Source: JAGVPT01 sp049578505
Lineage (GTDB): Bacteria > Bacteroidota > Ignavibacteria > UBA10030 > UBA8401
Direction of reading: 5' to 3'
Assembly (NCBI GenBank): GCA_049578505.1
Contig: JBAUMC010000077.1
Coordinates: 1 to 16,742 of the forward strand
DNA length: 16,742 nucleotides
The stretch's first letter is position 1; each line of letters starts with the position of its first letter. Of the stretch, positions 13,991-16,742 are shown piece after piece. The translations under genes and the position numbers were made by a program. The notes beneath the pieces were generated by a model. That model was not told the DNA's origin. It did no database searches and saw only the letters and a program-made list of their open reading frames with translations.

Positions 13991-14766
13991 GATTTCTTCC
14001 TTACAAAAAGCATAGATCCGAAAAACACGACGATACAGAATAAAACGATAACTATTAACGAGAAAACGAAATCGGAAGTCTGGCTGTGAACGCGATGATA
14101 CAACATTACCCGTGTCGCTGAAATCGAATATGTAAGCGGATTGACTGCCATAATATCCCTCAGCCATGGCGGTGCACCATCCATCGGGAATAATGAGCCG
14201 GATAAAAGCCATAAAGGGATTAAAAATAAATTCATTATCGCATGAAACCCCTGGGTCGACTCCATCCTCCATGCGATGAGAAATCCAAGCCCGGTTAGTC
14301 CAAAACCGATGAAGCAAAGCAGGACAACCATTGAGAAGAACTGAAATACCGAGAAAGAAAATCCGACCAGCGGTGCAAGGGCAAGGAAGATGATCGCCTG
14401 TACAACAGCCAGGGTCGCTCCGCCGAAGATCTTCCCTAGCGCAATGCTCGCACTGGAAATCGGTGCGACGAGGACGGCTTGGAGATACCCTTCTTTTCTA
14501 TCTTCGATTATCGAGATAGTAGAGAATATTGCCGTGAAGAGCATGATTAACAGGAGCGTTCCTGGAAAGAAATATTCGAGGTAGTTCGCTCCTCCGAGTG
14601 GAGAAGTCGTTCTAAACGAGGTGCCAAGACCCGAGCCGATAAAAAACCAAAACAGCACAGGAGATCCGATTACGCCGATCATCCTGCTTTTCTGGCGGAC
14701 GAAACGGATAAGTTCCCTCATCCATAATGAATATGCAGGTAATACAAATTCGTTCACGATCTTCAT
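13987..14766 (-). CDS. ABC-2 type transporter permease
   Basis: This 259-residue inner-membrane protein is the permease partner of the ATPase gene just upstream. It shows the usual ABC-2 layout: a cytoplasmic N-terminus (SLWMRELIRFVRQKSRM), then about six membrane helices, with the family segment IIEDRKEGYLQAVLVAPISS (about 86-105) after the second helix and the late GSLFPMDGAPPWLRDIMAVNPLTY region typical of DrrB/NodJ-like exporters. The start at 14766 overlaps the ATPase stop as ATGA, and its own stop overlaps the SCO start the same way. An upstream GAGG serves as ribosome-binding site. The substrate is unknown. Coupling to SCO and proximity to ctaB suggest a part in oxidase assembly (for example heme, copper or a cofactor-related compound), but this is context only. 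Confidence 0.9.
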   Translation of the reverse strand: MKIVNEFVLPAYSLWMRELIRFVRQKSRMIGVIGSPVLFWFFIGSGLGTSFRTTSPLGGANYLEYFFPGTLLLIMLFTAIFSTISIIEDRKEGYLQAVLVAPISSASIALGKIFGGATLAVVQAIIFLALAPLVGFSFSVFQFFSMVVLLCFIGFGLTGLGFLIAWRMESTQGFHAIMNLFLIPLWLLSGSLFPMDGAPPWLRDIMAVNPLTYSISATRVMLYHRVHSQTSDFVFSLIVIVLFCIVVFFGSMLFVRKKS

Positions 14767-15710
14767 TTGCCCGCCTCGTTCGGAATATCATTTACCATTT
14801 TGTGTCCGGTTCGGTGAATGAAGACATCTTCAAGCGTCGGCTTCCCCACGGAGACAGCGCTGATTTTTCCGGGGAACGCTTCGACGATTCTAGGGACAAA
14901 TTGATGGCCCTTCTCCTTCTCTACCCGAAGCGTACCGTCGACAATGGTTGACTCAAGTTTGAATTTCTTCTTCAACATGCCGCGTAGCTCATCGGGATTT
15001 TTGGCGACAATCGAAATAACTTCACCTCCCACTTCCCGCTTTAACGTATCCGGAGTTCCAAGAGCAACCAAAGATCCTTTATCCAGGATAGCAAGCCGGT
15101 CACAGTGTTCCGCTTCCTCGAGAATGTGCGACGTGATGACAACAGTAATGCCTGTTTCGCTTCGTAGTTGAAGCAAGTAATCCCATAAGTCTCGGCGGGC
15201 GCCGGGATCAAGCCCTGTGCTCGGTTCGTCGAGGATGAGAACGTTTGGCATGTGAAGCAAGCCTTTCCCGATCTCTACACGCCGCTGCAACCCTCCCGAG
15301 AGTTGTTCAACGATGTCGTGTTTGCGATCTTCAAGTTTCAAATGGCGGAGAACGTCGTCGATTCTTTTCATCGCCTCTGAACCATACATCCCGTGCAATA
15401 GCCCCTGAAAGCGGAGGTTTTCTTTCACAGTCAGTTTAATATCGAGACTAGGTGATTGGAAAACCACCCCAATATGCTTTCTCACGTTGGAAGAGTTTGC
15501 CACTACATCGTAACCGCAAATTTCCGCTCTTCCGTTAGTAGGTACAATTGCCGTCGAAAGTATCTTAAACATGGTCGTCTTGCCGCCGCCATTTGGGCCA
15601 AGGAAACCAAAGACTTCACCTTTGCTCACCTCTAAGGATACATTGTTGAGTGCTGGGCGGCCCGCATACTCATGCGAAATATTTGAGACGACTATCGTTG
15701 GAGTATTCAT
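14763..15710 (-). CDS. ABC transporter ATP-binding protein (DrrA/NatA/NosF-like)
   Basis: This is the cytoplasmic ATPase subunit of the transporter formed with the following permease; it has 315 residues. Visible elements: Walker A GPNGGGKTT (38-46), Q-loop VVFQSPSLD, signature LSGGLQRRVEIGKGL, Walker B VLILDEPSTGLDP and the H-loop switch TSHILEEAEH. After the NBD (about 1-220) a C-terminal region of about 90 residues, including the phrase KPTLEDVFIHRTGHK, resembles the extension of DrrA- and NatA-like exporter ATPases. The start at 15710 gives a normal N-terminus (MNTPTIVVSNISHEY) but has only a weak ribosome-binding site. It lies 129 bp after ctaB. It could be the first gene of a four-gene coupled unit or read through from ctaB. 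The substrate cannot be inferred from the NBD. Confidence 0.95.
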   Translation of the reverse strand: MNTPTIVVSNISHEYAGRPALNNVSLEVSKGEVFGFLGPNGGGKTTMFKILSTAIVPTNGRAEICGYDVVANSSNVRKHIGVVFQSPSLDIKLTVKENLRFQGLLHGMYGSEAMKRIDDVLRHLKLEDRKHDIVEQLSGGLQRRVEIGKGLLHMPNVLILDEPSTGLDPGARRDLWDYLLQLRSETGITVVITSHILEEAEHCDRLAILDKGSLVALGTPDTLKREVGGEVISIVAKNPDELRGMLKKKFKLESTIVDGTLRVEKEKGHQFVPRIVEAFPGKISAVSVGKPTLEDVFIHRTGHKMVNDIPNEAGK

Positions 15711-15791
15711 GACATTCTTGATTAAGTATTAGCTAAGTGCAATATAATCAAAGAAAACAGCGTTTTCAATTTGGTTCTTTCTAGTGCTTAT

Positions 15792-15820
15792 CCGCGAATT
15801 TGCTATGTAAAAAATCGCGG
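15792..15820 (-). terminator. Weak hairpin downstream of ctaB
   Basis: A 6-bp stem, CCGCGA (15792-15797) and TCGCGG (15815-15820), is extended after one mismatch by three T-A pairs around a 9-nt loop. It lies 20-48 nt beyond the ctaB stop. The minus-strand sequence after it is ATAAGCACTAG, without a U-tract, so termination is uncertain. It may instead be an attenuating or stabilising structure between ctaB and the ABC genes. Confidence 0.3.
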
Positions 15821-15839
15821 TCCGAGAAACAAAACCAAC

Positions 15840-16742
15840 TTACACTTTATCGATCACCATAAGGATGAATAAGACCGGCAGGTAAACCAATGAAGCAAAG
15901 AAAAGCCTGCGGGCGGACAAGTTTACGCGTGCAGGATTCTCTTCTTGTGCAGAAATAAATGAGGCCGCAAAGATGATACCGAAAAGGAGGAAGGCAAGTC
16001 CGGCCGCCAGGGCACCTATAAAATACAATGTTGAGGTCATCCCGATCACTGAAGGGACTAAACTAATTGGAATGAGTGCGGAGCAGTTCCCGAGAACGTG
16101 ACGCGAAGTTCTCGTCCCCCCCTCGTCTAAGACCGTCAGCAATCGATACCCTGCTCTTGAGTAATCTTTCCGGTAGAGCCATGCTAATGAAAAAAAATGG
16201 GGCATTTGCCAAAAAAAAAGGATCACAAAGAGCACCATTGCTCCGGATGTAATCTCATTTCTGGCAGCAACCCACCCCATCAACGGCGGCAAAGCTCCCG
16301 GAATTCCTCCAATCGTCGTGGCGATGGGGGAAATTCTTTTTAATGGGGTATAAAGAAAAAGATATGTCGTTAGCGTAACAACCCCCAGGAATCCCGTAAG
16401 CGTATTCACAAGCACCGTCAATTCCAAAAGGCCTATACTCGACAAAAATATTCCAAACGCCAGGACTGTTCCCGGCATAAGACGGCCCGACGGAAGGGGA
16501 CGCCTTTCTGTCCGTTTCATTAATCCGTCGTAATGCCGCTCGAGATACTGGTTGAGTGCGCCTGCCCCTCCCCCAAGCAGAGTGGTTCCTAGCGCAAGGT
16601 TTACCAATAACCAAAAATCTGCAGCACGCCATATCCCGAGATGTGCCAGGTAAAAGGAGCAAATGGCCGTCAGAACAGAGAGTGAGGTCAATTCCGGCTT
16701 CATCAATTCAATGCAATCAGCAACCGTCCTCAGCGCTGATCG
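15840..16742 (-). CDS. ctaB: Protoheme IX farnesyltransferase (heme O synthase), 5' end cut by the window
   Basis: Inner-membrane UbiA-family prenyltransferase that adds a farnesyl group to heme B to form heme O for heme-copper oxidases. The frame stays open to the window edge. The residues before the in-frame ATG at 16703 (VADCIEL, leading into MKPELTSLSVLTA) match the usual DYLELTKPxxxxLxxLTA opening of the family, so I treat the gene as running past base 16742; that ATG is internal. About 300 residues are present, nearly full length. Key motifs: NQYLERHYDGLMKRTERRPL (first Asp-type prenyl diphosphate motif, with Glu in place of the first Asp, as in many relatives), LPSGR, GGIPGALPPLMGW, and WRKDY-like WLYRKDYSRAGYRLL. 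About eight or nine membrane helices are apparent. It heads the oxidase-assembly cluster; a ctaA or oxidase subunit gene is likely to lie just outside the window. Confidence 0.93.
   Translation of the reverse strand, partial: RSALRTVADCIELMKPELTSLSVLTAICSFYLAHLGIWRAADFWLLVNLALGTTLLGGGAGALNQYLERHYDGLMKRTERRPLPSGRLMPGTVLAFGIFLSSIGLLELTVLVNTLTGFLGVVTLTTYLFLYTPLKRISPIATTIGGIPGALPPLMGWVAARNEITSGAMVLFVILFFWQMPHFFSLAWLYRKDYSRAGYRLLTVLDEGGTRTSRHVLGNCSALIPISLVPSVIGMTSTLYFIGALAAGLAFLLFGIIFAASFISAQEENPARVNLSARRLFFASLVYLPVLFILMVIDKV

Noticed and set aside
13991..14317. N-terminal extension of the SCO frame to 14317
   Set aside because: It would overlap the permease by over 300 bp. The ATG at 13990 has a good ribosome-binding site, an ATGA overlap and begins directly before the membrane anchor.

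Overview
The window most likely comes from the Bacteroidota/Chlorobi side of the FCB superphylum, and an Ignavibacteria-like lineage fits best. This rests on four secreted proteins ending in the Por/type IX secretion (T9SS) sorting domain with the NYPNPFNPST signature, and on a sensor kinase built from Reg_prop propeller repeats, a Y_Y_Y domain and HisKA_3. It is family-level inference; no phylogeny was computed. I see no rRNA, tRNA, CRISPR array, transposase or phage gene.

Layout. (1) 1-1207, plus strand: the 3' part of thymidine kinase followed by purine nucleoside phosphorylase, a nucleoside-salvage pair. A strong hairpin at 1216-1242 separates it from the convergent minus-strand genes. 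(2) 1283-8845, minus strand: four consecutive genes for exported T9SS cargo proteins. One has a unique N-terminal region. Two are paralogues with eight propeller-like repeats each. One has fourteen short BNR/YCF48-like repeats. The longest gap between them (4228-4869) holds an AT-rich stretch and a compact GC-richer block of hairpins and short repeats that looks like a small mobile or REP-like element. (3) 9153-12855, minus strand: a membrane-bound propeller histidine kinase and its NarL/LuxR-type response regulator. (4) 12937-16742, minus strand: a cytochrome c oxidase biogenesis cluster in the order ctaB (cut by the window edge), ABC ATPase, ABC-2 permease, SCO1/SenC copper chaperone, DUF420 membrane protein. 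The last four genes are coupled by ATGA overlaps or a 4-nt gap.

How the parts may work together. The most interesting signal is a 20-bp near-perfect palindrome that occurs twice, the second copy being the exact reverse complement of the first. One copy lies 70 bp upstream of the response-regulator start. The other lies in the gap between the response regulator and the fourteen-repeat surface protein. The 9-2-9 geometry suits a dimeric NarL/LuxR-type regulator. I infer an autoregulated two-component system that controls at least one adjacent T9SS-exported propeller protein.

Start sites were re-chosen for four genes where a Shine-Dalgarno sequence, a signal peptide or a coupling overlap favours an internal ATG. 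ctaB was extended to the window edge because its frame stays open and carries family-like residues there.
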